Assembly (NCBI GenBank): GCA_039822105.1
Contig: JBCBMW010000001.1
Coordinates: forward strand, 124,001-188,000
Direction of reading: 5' to 3'
DNA: 64,000 nucleotides
Origin: Parvularcula sp039822105
Lineage (GTDB): Bacteria; Pseudomonadota; Alphaproteobacteria; Caulobacterales; Parvularculaceae
Position numbers and translations under genes: made by a program. The notes under the pieces were generated by a model, which saw only the letters and a program-made list of their open reading frames with translations, was not told the origin of the DNA and did not search any database. Below, in pieces: positions 26,856 to 36,242 of this stretch (positions are counted from its first letter, which is position 1; each line of letters starts with the position of its first letter).

Positions 26856-26893
26856 GTCCGCTCCTGCCCCCCATCGAGCGGACCGGCCTTTTA
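26856..26893 (+). terminator. Hairpin with short T tract after flgD
   Basis: GTCCGCTC (26856-26863) pairs with GAGCGGAC (26876-26883) and is followed by CGGCCTTTT. It could end the fliK-flgD transcript, although it is 143 bases after the stop codon. Confidence 0.5.
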
Positions 26894-26978
26894 AGGTGGG
26901 TATCGAATTGTAGCCCGTCGGCTTCAACGGTTGCGACCGCATGGCCCCCCTTTGCGCTCGCGATCTGCCACACGGGTT

Positions 26979-27023
26979 CGGCGGCCGGTGCAATCTCCCC
27001 CCTGACACCCGCACCGGCCGCCG
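26979..27023. repeat. Perfect 13-bp inverted repeat
   Basis: CGGCGGCCGGTGC (26979-26991) and GCACCGGCCGCCG (27011-27023) are exact inverted copies with a 19-base spacer. It lies in the 436-base gene-free stretch between flgD and the low-GC gene, which otherwise holds the hairpin at 26856 and a short repeat AGCGAA/TTCGCT near 26735-26751. There is no T tract, so it could be a terminator variant or a protein-binding site. Confidence 0.5.
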
Positions 27024-27149
27024 CTTATTCCTCAAGATCGGTGACGCAGAAAATTCTGAGCACAGACCGCGCGCACGGTGGCTTCCACTTACTGTGTGAG
27101 CAGGCAGGTGCTATTGACCTCTCGGGTGAGCAAGGGGGCTTTGCTTGTT

Positions 27150-29015
27150 ATGTTTTCACGAGTACTAACCGCTGTCGTGATGGCGGTTTTGGCCTACGCC
27201 GTGGCCGTCGCATTTGACTTCGCGCCGGGGCCATTGCGTTCCAGTGCCGCTATGTCTTGTGAGATCAGCGAGCGCTTAGCAGAGCGCGACGCGAGATTGG
27301 GTGCCTACGAGGGCGATGACCGAATTCGTGCGGTGGTTTATCGTCTCGAAGGCGATGAATCTGACAATCGTGCACAAACCAAACTGATCAACGTCATTCG
27401 CGACGAACATGGCGGTGTAATGATGGTTCTACCCTCGTGCCGTCTTCTTCCAGCCACCGCGGTGAATGCCAGGTCTCAAGAAAGCCAACACGGCACCATA
27501 GAGACCTGGTTGGCAGCGCGTGCTGCCGATGTTGCAATTTTTGGTCAGTATGATGATGGAGACGATCTCTATAAGCTGAGCTTCTCGCTGGGACGCGTTG
27601 AAGAAAGCGAGACACAGATTGTAGCGATTGAACAGTTTACTGTTGGCCCTGATTTTCTGGATACGGCTGCTAACGCTATAGCTGGCTCCATTCTTGTTCA
27701 GGCCAAAGAGCAAGACACTGATGGAAATCAATTCATTAGTGATGAGCTTGAAGATGTGGCGCTGAAACTCGAGCGAGTCATAGGCGCAGTCCATGAGCAG
27801 TTCGACGAGAAAACGGCGCTCAATCTAAGAACAGCATACAGATCAATAATTTTTGATTTAGGCCAGGGGTCTAGTGGCACAGGTTGGTTGGAAAAGATCA
27901 TTGCCTTTGAACGGCAGGAGCGAGAGGCCGGACGAGGGGCGTTATCGAACGATCTGCGGGAGAGAGGGGATTCTCTTAACTGGTTGGGTGTTGCTCAGAT
28001 TGAATTAGCGAGCAGAACCAACGGCGACAGAGAGTTGGTTCTTTCTGGGATCGAGTCCCTGGAGGCCTCGTTAGAGTATCGAACTCGCGAGAGTTTTCCT
28101 GCTGCTTGGGCATCAACTCACAACAACATCGGAGTGGCTTATCAGGCGCTTGCAAACTATAATGGGCAGCTCACGGACTATAAAACGGCACTACATCACT
28201 TCGGCCTGGCCTTGGAAGTGAGGACGCAAGAAGACTATCCAGGTCATTGGGTAAGTACTCAGATCAATATTGCGCAAAGCTACACCTCAATGGGGCGATT
28301 GTACAATTTATCCGCATTCGAGCAGCGTAATGACGGGCAGGAAAGCATTGCTCAGGATAGTCGGAGCCAAGGTTCCAAAGCCTTGGGTGACGCACTGGAA
28401 ATATACAGCCTTCTGACTAATGTGGTGGACCCTGTGTATTCCCCAGCCATTTGGGTCACGGTTCAATTGGGATGGGCGGATGTCTATGTTGAGATTTCGT
28501 CTTCTGACGGAACGCTTCGTAACGTAGATGGGTCCTTAGAGAAGTCCATCGCTATCCTGAAGGGCGTCCTCGACTTCATTACACAGGACGAGGCTCCGCG
28601 TGAATGGCGGTTTGCCCAATCGTCGCTTGCGAGCGCTTATAGAGGTATGGCTTACATTTCCGACCGCAATGATCAACTATCTGATGAGAAAAGGTTGGAG
28701 ATGACACTCGATTATCTGTTGCTGTCAGAGAAGTCGTATCGTGCCGTGTACGGGCAGATCAGCGACTCGAATTTGACCGACTGGTTGGCGGTGACAACAT
28801 ACAATTTGGCTAGCGTCATCGAATTTAAGGCTCAACTGACGTCGGAGTTATCGGACTGGCAAGAAGCATTCATGTTCTTCGATGAGTCAGCGCGGTATTA
28901 CGACCAAACGGAGGGCGGTTCTATAGATGCTGCTGACGCGCGACAGCGGGCAAATCAAGTCACCGTATACATTGAAGCTCTTCAGCAAGGGACCATTGCA
29001 GAAGCGGCGAACTGA
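27150..29015 (+). CDS. TPR-like envelope protein, low GC, likely acquired
   Basis: The 621-aa product uses ATG 27150, preceded by AAGGGGG; an in-frame start 72 bases upstream adds no plausible sequence. One membrane helix or signal lies at residues 1-20. An alpha/beta domain (about 35-170) follows, with IRAVVYRL and AADVAIFGQY strands. Then come helical repeats (about 270-600) of the kind WASTHNNIGVAYQALANY and WVSTQINIAQSYTSMGRLY, resembling tetratricopeptide repeats. Codon use is visibly more AT-rich than all neighbours, and it splits flgD from flhB, so recent transfer is likely. The function is unknown. Confidence 0.75.
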   Translation: MFSRVLTAVVMAVLAYAVAVAFDFAPGPLRSSAAMSCEISERLAERDARLGAYEGDDRIRAVVYRLEGDESDNRAQTKLINVIRDEHGGVMMVLPSCRLLPATAVNARSQESQHGTIETWLAARAADVAIFGQYDDGDDLYKLSFSLGRVEESETQIVAIEQFTVGPDFLDTAANAIAGSILVQAKEQDTDGNQFISDELEDVALKLERVIGAVHEQFDEKTALNLRTAYRSIIFDLGQGSSGTGWLEKIIAFERQEREAGRGALSNDLRERGDSLNWLGVAQIELASRTNGDRELVLSGIESLEASLEYRTRESFPAAWASTHNNIGVAYQALANYNGQLTDYKTALHHFGLALEVRTQEDYPGHWVSTQINIAQSYTSMGRLYNLSAFEQRNDGQESIAQDSRSQGSKALGDALEIYSLLTNVVDPVYSPAIWVTVQLGWADVYVEISSSDGTLRNVDGSLEKSIAILKGVLDFITQDEAPREWRFAQSSLASAYRGMAYISDRNDQLSDEKRLEMTLDYLLLSEKSYRAVYGQISDSNLTDWLAVTTYNLASVIEFKAQLTSELSDWQEAFMFFDESARYYDQTEGGSIDAADARQRANQVTVYIEALQQGTIAEAAN

Positions 29016-29025
29016 TTTTGCGCAA

Positions 29026-30108
29026 CTAAAGCGTCAAACTGCGCTGACCTGTTCTGTAGACGTAGTTGATGACTTCGGCGACGGCGCGGAAGAATTGGGC
29101 GGGGATCGGTTGATCCTCTTCGATACCGGCGTGAAGCGCGCGGGCGAGGGGCGGGTTCTCGATCACCGGCACGTTGTGCTTCTCGGCGATCTCGCGCATT
29201 TTCAGTGCAATGAGGTTCCGGCCTTTGGCGATACAGATCGGCGCTTCGCTCTCTGACGGGACATAGCGCAGGGCGACCGCGTAGTGGGTTGGGTTCATAA
29301 CCAGAACCGTGGCCTTCGGGATCTCTTCGAGCTTCGCTTTGCGCGCTTGGTTGCGGCGGATTTCCGCCATGCGCTGCTTGACTTGCGGGTCGCCTTCGGT
29401 CGCTTTGAACTCGTCCTTGACCTCTTGCTTGGTCATGCGCTGCTTGCGCTTGTGCTCCATCTGCTTCCAGATGACGTCGATCACAGCGATCAGCACCATG
29501 ACGACCAGAACGGCTGAGAGGAGCTTGATCACCATCGCCTGCATGCGCTCGGGCACAGCGTTGAGATCGTAGCTCGCCATCGCGGTGAAGTTCTCGATCT
29601 CGTTCATGGTGAAGGTGATCACCACACCCGCGACGACGGCCACTTTGGTGAGGTTCTTGCCAAGCTCCACGAGGCTGTCGCGGGAGAAGATCCGCTGCAG
29701 GCCCTTGATCGGGTTGAGGCGACTGGGCTGCGGTTTGATCCGCTCCGTGGCAAAGATCAGCGCGTTTTGCGAGAAGGCGGCGAGGATCGCTGCGCCTGCA
29801 AAAGCCAAAAAGAGCGGCGACATCGCTGCTGCGATCTTCAGCATCAGCTGGCCGAGGGCCATTGTCACGTCCCCGGAGGAATCCTGAACGCGGATGTCGT
29901 GGACCGCCGTGGCGAAGGGTTGGATCGAGCCGACGATCTCACGCGTCAGCGGCGGCGCGGCGAATGCGATCAGCAGCACCGTTGCGATCATGGATGCGAG
30001 AGTCGCCACCTCTCGGCTGACAGGGACGTCCCCCTTCTTCCTCGCGTCCGCGAGTTTCTTGGGGGAGGGTTCTTCTGTCTTCTGACTCTCGTCTGGTTCC
30101 TCGGCCAC
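29026..30108 (-). CDS. flhB: Flagellar export switch protein FlhB
   Basis: The 360-aa product has the N-terminal EPDESQKTEEPSPKKLADARKKG-type region, of which the AxxxG export motif is typical. Four membrane helices (about residues 35-55, 90-112, 155-172, 195-215) and a cytoplasmic domain follow. The self-cleavage motif NPTH is at 272-275. Cleavage there lets FliK switch export from rod/hook to filament substrates. It lies nine bases downstream of fliR on the same strand. The adjacent low-GC gene converges on it. Confidence 0.95.
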   Translation of the reverse strand: MAEEPDESQKTEEPSPKKLADARKKGDVPVSREVATLASMIATVLLIAFAAPPLTREIVGSIQPFATAVHDIRVQDSSGDVTMALGQLMLKIAAAMSPLFLAFAGAAILAAFSQNALIFATERIKPQPSRLNPIKGLQRIFSRDSLVELGKNLTKVAVVAGVVITFTMNEIENFTAMASYDLNAVPERMQAMVIKLLSAVLVVMVLIAVIDVIWKQMEHKRKQRMTKQEVKDEFKATEGDPQVKQRMAEIRRNQARKAKLEEIPKATVLVMNPTHYAVALRYVPSESEAPICIAKGRNLIALKMREIAEKHNVPVIENPPLARALHAGIEEDQPIPAQFFRAVAEVINYVYRTGQRSLTL

Positions 30109-30117
30109 GGCCCCTCC

Positions 30118-30882
30118 TTAATAGAACGGGGCCGTCAGCCAGGCCGCAAAGGCCGAGCGGAAAGCAGCGAGAACCGGACCGATCGCAAAGGCCAGGACAT
30201 AAATCCCGCCCAGGATAGAGATCGGCATAGCGACGAAGTACAAAGGAAGGCTCATCAGCATACGGTTGATGAGACCCACCCCTAGGTTGAAAATGATCGA
30301 CAACAGAATGAACGGCGCAGCCATCTGGATACCGAGAGCAAAGACGCCAGCGAAGATCTTGGTCATCCCCGCCGCCGCGTCACCCATATTGGGAAAGCCG
30401 CCGAGCGGGATGATGGCATAGCTGACGGCCATCGCGTCGATCATCAGATAGTGAAGACCCGAGACAAAGATAAAGAGGATCGCGCCCACCACATACCACG
30501 CGCCAAGGATCGAGCTCGCCTCCATCAGCGGCGCGCCAGACGCGAAAATGTTCGACAGCGAGGTGAGCTGCGAGGTCATCTGACCAGCGATCTGAGGCGC
30601 GGCGAGGAACATCCGCATCGCGCCGCCAAAGATTAGGCCAGCCACCACTTCGGACGCCATGGCGAACACGATATCGCCAAAGCCCGCAATTGGAGGAAGG
30701 TTGCCGCCCACATTCACCGAGAGGATTATGGTCAAAGTGAAGGCGATACTAAGGCGGATCTGCGGCTGGACGTAGGTTTCCCCAAGGCCAGGCATCAGCA
30801 TGCAAATGGTCCCGATCCGAGCGAATGTCAGGATCAGGACCGTGATGGGTTCCGCCACGTTTTCGAGCGGGATCTCAACCAT
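30118..30882 (-). CDS. fliR: Flagellar export protein FliR
   Basis: The 254-aa integral membrane protein has about six helices, including the FARIGTICMLMPGLGE segment near residue 20-35 that is diagnostic. FliR forms the export gate with FliP and FliQ. ATG 30882 lies inside the end of the formyltransferase gene (8-bp overlap), so translation is coupled. The longer frame upstream is antisense-free but overlaps that gene and is rejected. Confidence 0.92.
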   Translation of the reverse strand: MVEIPLENVAEPITVLILTFARIGTICMLMPGLGETYVQPQIRLSIAFTLTIILSVNVGGNLPPIAGFGDIVFAMASEVVAGLIFGGAMRMFLAAPQIAGQMTSQLTSLSNIFASGAPLMEASSILGAWYVVGAILFIFVSGLHYLMIDAMAVSYAIIPLGGFPNMGDAAAGMTKIFAGVFALGIQMAAPFILLSIIFNLGVGLINRMLMSLPLYFVAMPISILGGIYVLAFAIGPVLAAFRSAFAAWLTAPFY

Positions 30883-31516
30883 GCCGATGCTTCGCAAAAT
30901 CGTTAGGCCAGAGATCTGGGCCGAGGGCGCGTTGCAGCCGGTTGAAGTCTGCAGGTAGCAGAGACGGCGCAGATGTGAGGAGCTTTTGCAGGCGACTCTT
31001 TGTGCACTGACGAGGTGACCAGCGAAGCCCCGCGGGCTCCATCCGGCGGTCGCTGGCAACGCAGTGACGGATGACCTTGTCCATGACTTTGACGGCCCGG
31101 CCATAGACGAGGTCGCCAAAGCTCAACGCATCTGCGTTGGCGGGAATGTCGAACGTGTCCGCGATGACAATGGCGCCGCTATCGACAGCGGCGGTCATCT
31201 CGTGCGCGGTGACGCCAAAGCGCTTGGCCCCTTCCCAGATCGCGAAGTTGATGCCGTGGGCGCCAGGATATTCAGGCGAACCCGGATGAACATTGTAAGG
31301 TGCGGGGCCAAGGCGCCGCAAAATGCGTTTGGGGACGATCACGTCGGTGAGAAAGCTTAAGAGCCGTGTGCGCTCGGCATTTTCCTCGGTGACAACGTCG
31401 AGGCTCTCGACATTGTCGACCCAGAGCGTTTCCACGTCGGGAGCGAGGCTCTCCGCATGCTGGCGAAACGCAAGGCCTTCCTTTTGGCCACAGAGGAAAA
31501 TGATACGACGCTTCAT
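30875..31516 (-). CDS. Formyltransferase-fold protein between flhA and fliR
   Basis: The 213-aa product has a formyltransferase core. N-terminal strand RRIIFLCG is followed by NVHPGSPEYPGAHGIN with Asn75 and His77, GVTAHEM, and Asp112 in VDSGAIV, matching the Asn-His-Asp catalytic set. It is shorter than methionyl-tRNA formyltransferase and lacks its C-terminal domain; it could formylate a sugar nucleotide or another amine. Its ATG shares one base with the flhA stop (TGATG), and fliR overlaps its end, so it is wired into flagellar expression. The role in motility is inference. Confidence 0.8.
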   Translation of the reverse strand: MKRRIIFLCGQKEGLAFRQHAESLAPDVETLWVDNVESLDVVTEENAERTRLLSFLTDVIVPKRILRRLGPAPYNVHPGSPEYPGAHGINFAIWEGAKRFGVTAHEMTAAVDSGAIVIADTFDIPANADALSFGDLVYGRAVKVMDKVIRHCVASDRRMEPAGLRWSPRQCTKSRLQKLLTSAPSLLPADFNRLQRALGPDLWPNDFAKHRHG

Positions 31517-33597
31517 CACCCAATCTGATCCACGGTTTTGATCGCCACAGAGCTATGCAGCTCATTGTGTGAAATAATTGGAACCATCGGAGCGGCGCGC
31601 TCGAGAAGTGAGCGAACAAACGGACGGGCTTCAGCCGAGCAGAGGATCACCGGCGGCGGATCTTGGTCCTTGTACTTCTGAAGCAGTGCGCGGGCGGCCG
31701 CGATAAACTCTTGGACCTGGTTCGGCGGCATGGCGAAGACGCGCTCGCTGCCAGGATCGCCTTGCAGGCTTTCAAGGAAGCTGCGCTCCCAGCGGCCCGA
31801 CAGAGCGATCACGGCGACATAGCCGTCGTCACCTTGAAGGGACGTCGAGATCTGTTTCGAGAGGCGCTGGCGCACATGCTCGATGATGGCGCTCGGGCTG
31901 CGGGTCCAGCCGGTTGCCTCGGACACAGCCTCGAGAATCGCGGGCAGGTTCCGGATCGAGACGCGCTCGGACAGAAGACCTTGGAGCACGCGCTGGAGAG
32001 CCACTTGGCTGAGCTGCGTTGGCACGATCTCAGCCAACAGCTTCCGATACTCCGGCTCCAGCGTATCGATCAGGCGCTGCATCGCTGAATAGGTGAGAAG
32101 GTTCGGCAGGCTGTCTTTGATCGTCTCGGAAAGGTGGGTGATCAGGACACTGTCGGCGGTGGCGACGGTGTAGCCTTTGGCCTCAGCCTCTTCAGAGGAC
32201 GCATTGTTGATCCAGCGGGCCACCATGCCGAAGCTTGGTTCAGTCGTCTCTTCACCCGGCAGGTCGACAGGGCCACCAGCGGGGTCCATGGCCAGCACAC
32301 AGCCGCTGCGGACGACGCCCTTCGCCACTTCCACATCGTGGACAGAAATTCGGTACTCATCCGGCGGCACGTAGAGATTGTCCTTGATCCGCACCGGCGG
32401 CAGCAGGAAGCCAAATTCGGTCGCGAAACGACGGCGCAGGGACTTGACCTTGTTCGGAAGACCGCGCTCTGGGTTTGAGATGAGGGTCAGAAGACGCGAG
32501 CCGACCTCAAGCTGCAGATCCTCAATCTTGAGGCTTTCCTCCGCAGGGATCTCTTTTTCCGGAACGACGGTATCGTCTTCTTTTTGAAGAAGCGCGGCAG
32601 CGGCCTTTTTGCGATTGGGAAGCCAGACGCCCATGCCAGCGATGCCTGCGGCAATGCCGACGAAGGGGAGAAGCGGCAGGCCAGGGACAAAGCCCATGAT
32701 CGCCATCATGCCAGCAACCATAAGAAGCGCTTTGGGATACTCACCGAGCTGCGCCATCACGGCTTTGTCGGCGGAGCCTTCGTTGCGGCCCTTGGTGACA
32801 AGGAGACCAGCGGCGAGGGAGATCACCAGGGCGGGGATCTGTGAGGCGAGGCCGTCACCGACCGTGAGCGTCGTGTAGCTGGCCGCCGCATCGCCCATCG
32901 TGATGTTCATCTGCGCCACACCGACGATGATGCCGCCGATGATGTTGATGAAGGTGATGATCATGCCTGCAATGGCGTCACCACGGACGAATTTCGATGC
33001 ACCGTCCATGGCGCCGAAGAAGGCGCTTTCGTCTTCAAGCTGTTTACGCCGTGTGCGGGCTTCAACATCGTCGATCAGGCCAGCGGAAAGGTCCGCGTCG
33101 ATTGCCATCTGCTTGCCGGGGATGGCGTCCAAGGTGAAACGCGCGCCGACCTCTGCGATCCGGGTCGCACCTTTGGTGATCACGACGAAGTTGATGATGA
33201 CGAGGATGGCAAAGACGATCAGGCCAATGACGAAGTTGCCGTCGATCATCAGCTGGCTGAAACCGTAAATGACGCCCCCTGCGGCGTCGCTTCCTGTGTG
33301 TCCGTTCGAGAGAATAAGCCGGGTCGAAGCGATGTTGAGCGCCAATCGTAAGATCGTCGCAATCAGCAGCACTGTCGGGAAAGAGCTGAAATCTAGAGGT
33401 TTTTCGATCCACAGAGCGACCATCAGGATCAAGATCGAAAAAGCGAGAGAGAAGGTGAGGCCAAGGTCGAGCGCCCAGGCCGGCAGAGGCGCGAATAGGA
33501 CCACGAGGATGCCCATCACACCAAGCGCAAACACGACATCACGATTGCTGTCGTTACCGATCAGCTTCAGCGCTGCGTCCACAATGTATTCCTTCAC
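31516..33597 (-). CDS. flhA: Flagellar export gate protein FlhA
   Basis: The 693-aa product has eight hydrophobic helices in residues 1-320 and the conserved FHIPEP-type cytoplasmic loop (ARFTLDAIPGKQMAIDADLS, about 140-160). The large cytoplasmic domain (about 340-693) binds export chaperone-substrate complexes. It forms the ion-coupled export gate. It is first of flhA-formyltransferase-fliR-flhB. A 116-base gap separates it from the pentapeptide gene upstream. Confidence 0.96.
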   Translation of the reverse strand: MKEYIVDAALKLIGNDSNRDVVFALGVMGILVVLFAPLPAWALDLGLTFSLAFSILILMVALWIEKPLDFSSFPTVLLIATILRLALNIASTRLILSNGHTGSDAAGGVIYGFSQLMIDGNFVIGLIVFAILVIINFVVITKGATRIAEVGARFTLDAIPGKQMAIDADLSAGLIDDVEARTRRKQLEDESAFFGAMDGASKFVRGDAIAGMIITFINIIGGIIVGVAQMNITMGDAAASYTTLTVGDGLASQIPALVISLAAGLLVTKGRNEGSADKAVMAQLGEYPKALLMVAGMMAIMGFVPGLPLLPFVGIAAGIAGMGVWLPNRKKAAAALLQKEDDTVVPEKEIPAEESLKIEDLQLEVGSRLLTLISNPERGLPNKVKSLRRRFATEFGFLLPPVRIKDNLYVPPDEYRISVHDVEVAKGVVRSGCVLAMDPAGGPVDLPGEETTEPSFGMVARWINNASSEEAEAKGYTVATADSVLITHLSETIKDSLPNLLTYSAMQRLIDTLEPEYRKLLAEIVPTQLSQVALQRVLQGLLSERVSIRNLPAILEAVSEATGWTRSPSAIIEHVRQRLSKQISTSLQGDDGYVAVIALSGRWERSFLESLQGDPGSERVFAMPPNQVQEFIAAARALLQKYKDQDPPPVILCSAEARPFVRSLLERAAPMVPIISHNELHSSVAIKTVDQIG

Positions 33598-33713
33598 TTA
33601 CGCGAAGGGCTGGCTTCTGCCTGCCCAAGAAGGGGGGTTCTCCCCGCGGGCAATGGACAGCGACGAGGTTAATCTGGCGTAAGACGGGGCGTCCCTCGTG
33701 AACCCGTCCGTGC

Positions 33714-36194
33714 TCAGTCGAAGAGGCCGGGGGGGGTCGAGTTGATCACCCCATCGGTCAATCGGCCTTGGACAACCAAGATGCCCTTCTCCTGATCACG
33801 GTGGATCGTGCGGCCGATTTTGTACGCGAGGCTGACGGAGAGATCCGCCAGCGCCTGCACCTCATCGGAGGTGAGGCCAGCATTCGGCGTCAAAATCTCA
33901 TCGCCGCGCCAGTCATCAAGAACGATGAACAGGCCGGGATTGGAGCCTGCGCGCGTGTTGACCCAGGAGAGGAGGATGCCGCGCCCCTCCATCGCTTCGA
34001 TGACGTTCTCAGGCAACTCATCAAAGGGTTTGAGAAGGGGTCCCACGCGATCGCCGCGGCCTGGCTGCCTGGATGGCCCATCGTAAAACATCACTCTGCT
34101 CGGGGCGGAGCGGCCATTGGGCAGGGTGGGTGCGCGGACTGTTTGGTTCTCGATCTGGAGTGTCCAGACCTCCTGTGAGCGCTGGGTTTCGGGGTCGCGC
34201 TCATACGAACGACGCTTGCGGAAACTGAAGTCCAGGTTGACGCGGACCTCGTCCATGCGCGGCGCGGTCTTCACCACATGGGCGAGGTAAGCCGCGCCGG
34301 CCTCGGGCGGTGCCTCGTAGAACGGAAACTCGTCGCTGTACCCGCCGATCCCGCTGTATTCGCCCCTGCCAGGCTCGACCCGAAGAGACGCCAGCTCAGA
34401 GCCTTCGGCGGCCGTTTTGAGATCATTGCCCGCTAGGCGCGCCAATCCGAGGGCTGAGGGTTCGTAGGCGTCCTCGCGCAGGAAGGCCGCAAGAACATCG
34501 GCTTGGCGATCAAACGAAAACGCCGCGCCCCTTTCTGGTTTGTCGCTGCGGAGCGCCCTTTTGTATTGGTCAATCCACCGGTCCTGCGGCGCCATTGAAC
34601 CGACGAAGAAACGGTCGTTATCGCGGGGGATCAACAATCGCCGGTACTGCTCCGTATAATAACGTTTCACAAATGACCGGCGATCGCGCTGGCCCAGATA
34701 AGAGCGATCAAGCCTCAGTGTGAAGCGAAGCGGCGCAGATACAGAGACGATCCCGCCGCTGTCTGGTGTGGTCTCGCAAAGAGGATCCGTCGATTTGAGA
34801 AGGTTCGGCGCCCAGTCTGGCCAGCCAAGGACCGAGTATTGCGGCCTTTCACCCGAACGATAATACGCATCAGGAGAAAACCGGCTGATGCTGTAGCCAT
34901 CGCTATCCGAAGGGTCATCGAAGCGCTCACTGATCCGCTCATAGGTGCTGATGGAGACCTCGTTGATCGGATGGCGACAGGTGCCCGCCTTTTGACGGCG
35001 GGTCAGGGCGTCTTCGTCAACGAAGGATGTCTCCAGCATCGTTTGGGACAGCTCGGCGCCACTCAACGAGGCGCCTGTCAGGCGTGATAGGACGAAGACT
35101 GCACCTGTAAGGTTGGCGTTCTCGAGGTTTGCTCCCTCAAAGTCCGTGAGCAGGAAGCGCGCGTTCTGGAGATTGGCTCCCGCCAAGTTGGCACCGGTGA
35201 AGTCCGCGCCAATGAATTGCCCGCCCGAGAGATCAGCATCCTGTAGATTGACGCCTGGCGCGATCAGGAAGTGGCTTTCGGTACCCGCCAGGTTCGCGCG
35301 GTCGAGTTCCGCATCGCCAAGATTGGTGAATTTCAGCCCTGCCCCCGTGAACGTGGCGCCGCTCAGGGTCGCTTCACGGAAGTCGGTGAAATGAAGTGGG
35401 CTGTCAGTGAGATCGATCTCGCTGGCATTCAGTCTCCGGAGGGATATCCCCGAGAAGTCTCGCCCTTCAAGCCGGCGACCGCGCGCCAGGAGGGCCTCCA
35501 CCGCCTCGGCTTGCCCGATATCGGTTCCGTCGCGGTCCGCCGATGCTTGCGCGAGCCTCTCAAGCGCCACCGATGCGCTCATCAGGACTTCGATGTCGCT
35601 CAGGCTCTCTTCCTGGCGCCTGCTGCTGTCGCGAATATCGCCCAGGCTTTCCTCTTGCCGTTCGGTGCTGGCCGCGAGGGTGTCCAGGGTCTCGCCCTGG
35701 CGCTGCTGTTCGGCGGCGGAGTCTTGCAGGATCTGCGTCTGCTCCTCTTGACCCTCTCGGATCTCCTCCATCGCCTCGCCCAGAATGCGCAGCTCACCGA
35801 GGATGGACTGCTGCGCCTCTTGGACTTGCGGGACGAGGGTGGCGACTGTTCCGCCTTCGCTCCTCGTGGCGCCGTTCAGGATCCAAAATGGCAGGATCGA
35901 TGCGCCAAAGACCAGGCTCGCCATGGCCATCTTTGCACGGCGCTTCTGCAGCCGAGGTGACGCGACCCCAGAGCGTCGTTGCTGGCGCCAGCGGAGGTAG
36001 GAGAAGGCGAAGGTGGTCGCGGCCACACCGAAGAGCAAAGCGTAGAACTGTGCTATCGGTGAGAAGACGTCGTTGACGAGGCCAATGCCGGACCCGACCG
36101 CTGCGGTCACGGACGTCTGGCGCCAATGCGCATCTCTTCGCAGAAGACGCAACAGCGCGCTTGGCGCCCGCAACAAACCACTCACCTTAATCAC
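33714..36194 (-). CDS. Membrane-anchored pentapeptide-repeat protein
   Basis: This is an 826-aa protein of unusual build. Two membrane helices (about 45-68 and 89-108) are followed by a coiled coil (about 120-225) containing the repeated RQEESLSDI-type heptads, and pentapeptide repeats at about 243-391 (GADFTGANLAGANLQNA and similar). A C-terminal region of over 400 residues matches no fold I know. Pentapeptide repeats form a right-handed beta helix used as a scaffold. It stands in the flagellar locus just upstream of flhA, with no sign of a signal peptide or enzyme motif. The function is unknown. Confidence 0.75.
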   Translation of the reverse strand: MIKVSGLLRAPSALLRLLRRDAHWRQTSVTAAVGSGIGLVNDVFSPIAQFYALLFGVAATTFAFSYLRWRQQRRSGVASPRLQKRRAKMAMASLVFGASILPFWILNGATRSEGGTVATLVPQVQEAQQSILGELRILGEAMEEIREGQEEQTQILQDSAAEQQRQGETLDTLAASTERQEESLGDIRDSSRRQEESLSDIEVLMSASVALERLAQASADRDGTDIGQAEAVEALLARGRRLEGRDFSGISLRRLNASEIDLTDSPLHFTDFREATLSGATFTGAGLKFTNLGDAELDRANLAGTESHFLIAPGVNLQDADLSGGQFIGADFTGANLAGANLQNARFLLTDFEGANLENANLTGAVFVLSRLTGASLSGAELSQTMLETSFVDEDALTRRQKAGTCRHPINEVSISTYERISERFDDPSDSDGYSISRFSPDAYYRSGERPQYSVLGWPDWAPNLLKSTDPLCETTPDSGGIVSVSAPLRFTLRLDRSYLGQRDRRSFVKRYYTEQYRRLLIPRDNDRFFVGSMAPQDRWIDQYKRALRSDKPERGAAFSFDRQADVLAAFLREDAYEPSALGLARLAGNDLKTAAEGSELASLRVEPGRGEYSGIGGYSDEFPFYEAPPEAGAAYLAHVVKTAPRMDEVRVNLDFSFRKRRSYERDPETQRSQEVWTLQIENQTVRAPTLPNGRSAPSRVMFYDGPSRQPGRGDRVGPLLKPFDELPENVIEAMEGRGILLSWVNTRAGSNPGLFIVLDDWRGDEILTPNAGLTSDEVQALADLSVSLAYKIGRTIHRDQEKGILVVQGRLTDGVINSTPPGLFD

Positions 36195-36242
36195 CAGACG
36201 AGAGTGTCCAAAGCCTTCGGCGTTCGCAAGGCCTCACCTCAC

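Noticed and set aside
26714..27149. Insertion sequence or attachment site beside the low-GC gene
   Set aside because: No transposase, integrase, target duplication or tRNA end could be found; only inverted repeats remain.
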